Shown here: piece after piece, positions 6,430-7,036 of the stretch
Numbering within the stretch: the stretch's first letter is position 1
Layout of the letters: every line of letters begins with the position of its first letter
Origin: Gemmatimonadota bacterium
GTDB lineage: Bacteria; Gemmatimonadota; Gemmatimonadetes; Gemmatimonadales; GWC2-71-9
Length of the DNA stretch: 7,036 nt
Assembly: GCA_016880225.1 (NCBI GenBank)
Contig: JAEHDT010000052.1
Coordinates: 1 to 7,036 of the forward strand
Reading direction: 5' to 3'
Translations under genes and position numbers: made by a program
The notes under the pieces: model-generated
Told to the model about the DNA's origin: nothing
What the model saw: only the letters and a program-made list of their open reading frames with translations
Databases searched by the model: none

Positions 6430-7036
6430 ACTTCCCTAGCCGCGCCAGCACCAGCCGCCCCGCCTCTCTCCCCGACTTCACGCACGCCGACACGCCCGCG
6501 CCGTCGATCCCGGCCCCGGCAATCGCGAGCGGTGCCAGGCGAGCGAGACCCTCTCGCACGGCGGCGACGCGTCCGGGGTGTCCGCTGGGGTAGCGCGGCA
6601 GCCCGCGCGACCAGTGGAACGCCCGAGCCCAAAGCGGAGCGCCCCGGAGCCCGAGAATCCTCGCGAGCTCGGCGTGCGCGATCGCGCCCGGATCACCATC
6701 CACCGGCGCGACGAAGGCGCGCAGCAGCACGTGCCCGTCGGGGGCGCGGTGGGGATACTTGCGCGACGAGTACGAGCAGGCCCGTACCGCCCCGCCCGAG
6801 TCCATCGCGGCCACGAACCCCGTCCCCTCGAGTGGCGCCGACACCTGGTCCGCCCGATACGCGAGCGATACGGTGATGCTCGGGTAGTAGACCACCTCTC
6901 CGAGGGCCCACGCGGCCGTCACGCCCAGGGCGGCGAGCAGCCGGGCGGTGACCCAGGCGGGCACGGCGAGGATCACCGCCTCCGCCTCGAGCGCGGAGCC
7001 GCCGGTGAGCGAGAGCCGCCAGCCGCGTGCCCCCGG
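6428..7036 (-). CDS. hemY: protoporphyrinogen/coproporphyrinogen oxidase (HemY type), C-terminal part, truncated by the window edge
   Basis: Partial gene: the C-terminal 202 residues are present, ending at TAA (6430-6428); the frame is open to the right edge, so the N-terminal FAD-binding part is outside. The family is a soluble or membrane-associated FAD oxidase that aromatises the porphyrinogen ring late in heme synthesis. Counting from the edge, visible family marks are EAEAVILAVPAW (17-28, end of a Rossmann strand), VYYPSITVSLAY (49-60), SYSSRKYPHRAPDGHVLLR (88-106; typical of this family is SSKWPxRxPxGxxLLR), the tryptophan-rich FHWSRGLPRYPSGHPGRV (140-157) and the FAD-contacting end AGAGIDGAGVSACVKSGR (173-190). 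In relatives that end reads GVGIPDCI, so Pro and Asp are replaced here by Ser and Ala. Whether it makes protoporphyrin or coproporphyrin (CgoX) cannot be told. Other amine-oxidase-fold enzymes are less likely, given the SSRKYP and PRYPSGH motifs. Confidence 0.87.
   Translation of the reverse strand, partial: PGARGWRLSLTGGSALEAEAVILAVPAWVTARLLAALGVTAAWALGEVVYYPSITVSLAYRADQVSAPLEGTGFVAAMDSGGAVRACSYSSRKYPHRAPDGHVLLRAFVAPVDGDPGAIAHAELARILGLRGAPLWARAFHWSRGLPRYPSGHPGRVAAVREGLARLAPLAIAGAGIDGAGVSACVKSGREAGRLVLARLGK

Noticed and set aside
1..7036. Mobile elements, CRISPR arrays, tRNA or rRNA genes, riboswitches
   Set aside because: No direct-repeat arrays, transposase or integrase motifs, tRNA-like cloverleaf or conserved rRNA stretches were seen. 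The few non-coding gaps (25, 68, 80 and 17 bases) are too short for most of these and are explained above.

Overview
This is a GC-rich window in which almost every base codes for protein. It comes from a diderm bacterium: it carries an outer-membrane TonB-dependent receptor and periplasm-directed proteins. The gene style (GC-rich codons, a secreted PD40 propeller next to lepB, apparently leaderless operon heads) suggests Gemmatimonadota or a related soil phylum. That placement is inferred, because no rRNA or marker gene is present.

Layout, left to right. (a) Positions 1-38, minus strand: the probable first codons of a gene that runs off the left edge, marked by a strong Shine-Dalgarno sequence. 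(b) 64-2199, minus: a complete TonB-dependent receptor whose plug resembles the YncD/PqqU group, with its own promoter at 2210-2238. (c) 2268-2975, minus: signal peptidase I (lepB). It overlaps by one base (TGATG) the gene upstream of it, (d) 2975-3994, minus: a secreted TolB/PD40-type beta-propeller protein. A UUCG hairpin at 2239-2257 separates lepB from the receptor promoter. (e) 3995-4074: a short divergent promoter region. (f) 4075-4395, plus: a small all-helical protein of unknown function, overlapping by four bases (GTGA) with (g) 4392-6410, plus: a complete transketolase (tkt). (h) 6428 to the right edge, minus: the C-terminal 202 residues of an oxygen-dependent protoporphyrinogen/coproporphyrinogen oxidase (HemY type), convergent with tkt across a 17-base gap.

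The genes form two or three short transcription units with housekeeping or envelope roles: export (propeller plus lepB), outer-membrane uptake (receptor plus the next gene), central carbon metabolism (small protein plus tkt) and heme synthesis. No mobile elements, CRISPR arrays, tRNAs or rRNAs were found.

I see no clear new multi-gene system. The points most worth a second look are: three operon-head genes that all have a -10-like element 9-11 bases before the ATG and no Shine-Dalgarno, while genes inside operons do have one or are stop/start coupled; the unknown helical protein coupled to tkt; and the possible PQQ-receptor identity of the TonB-dependent receptor.
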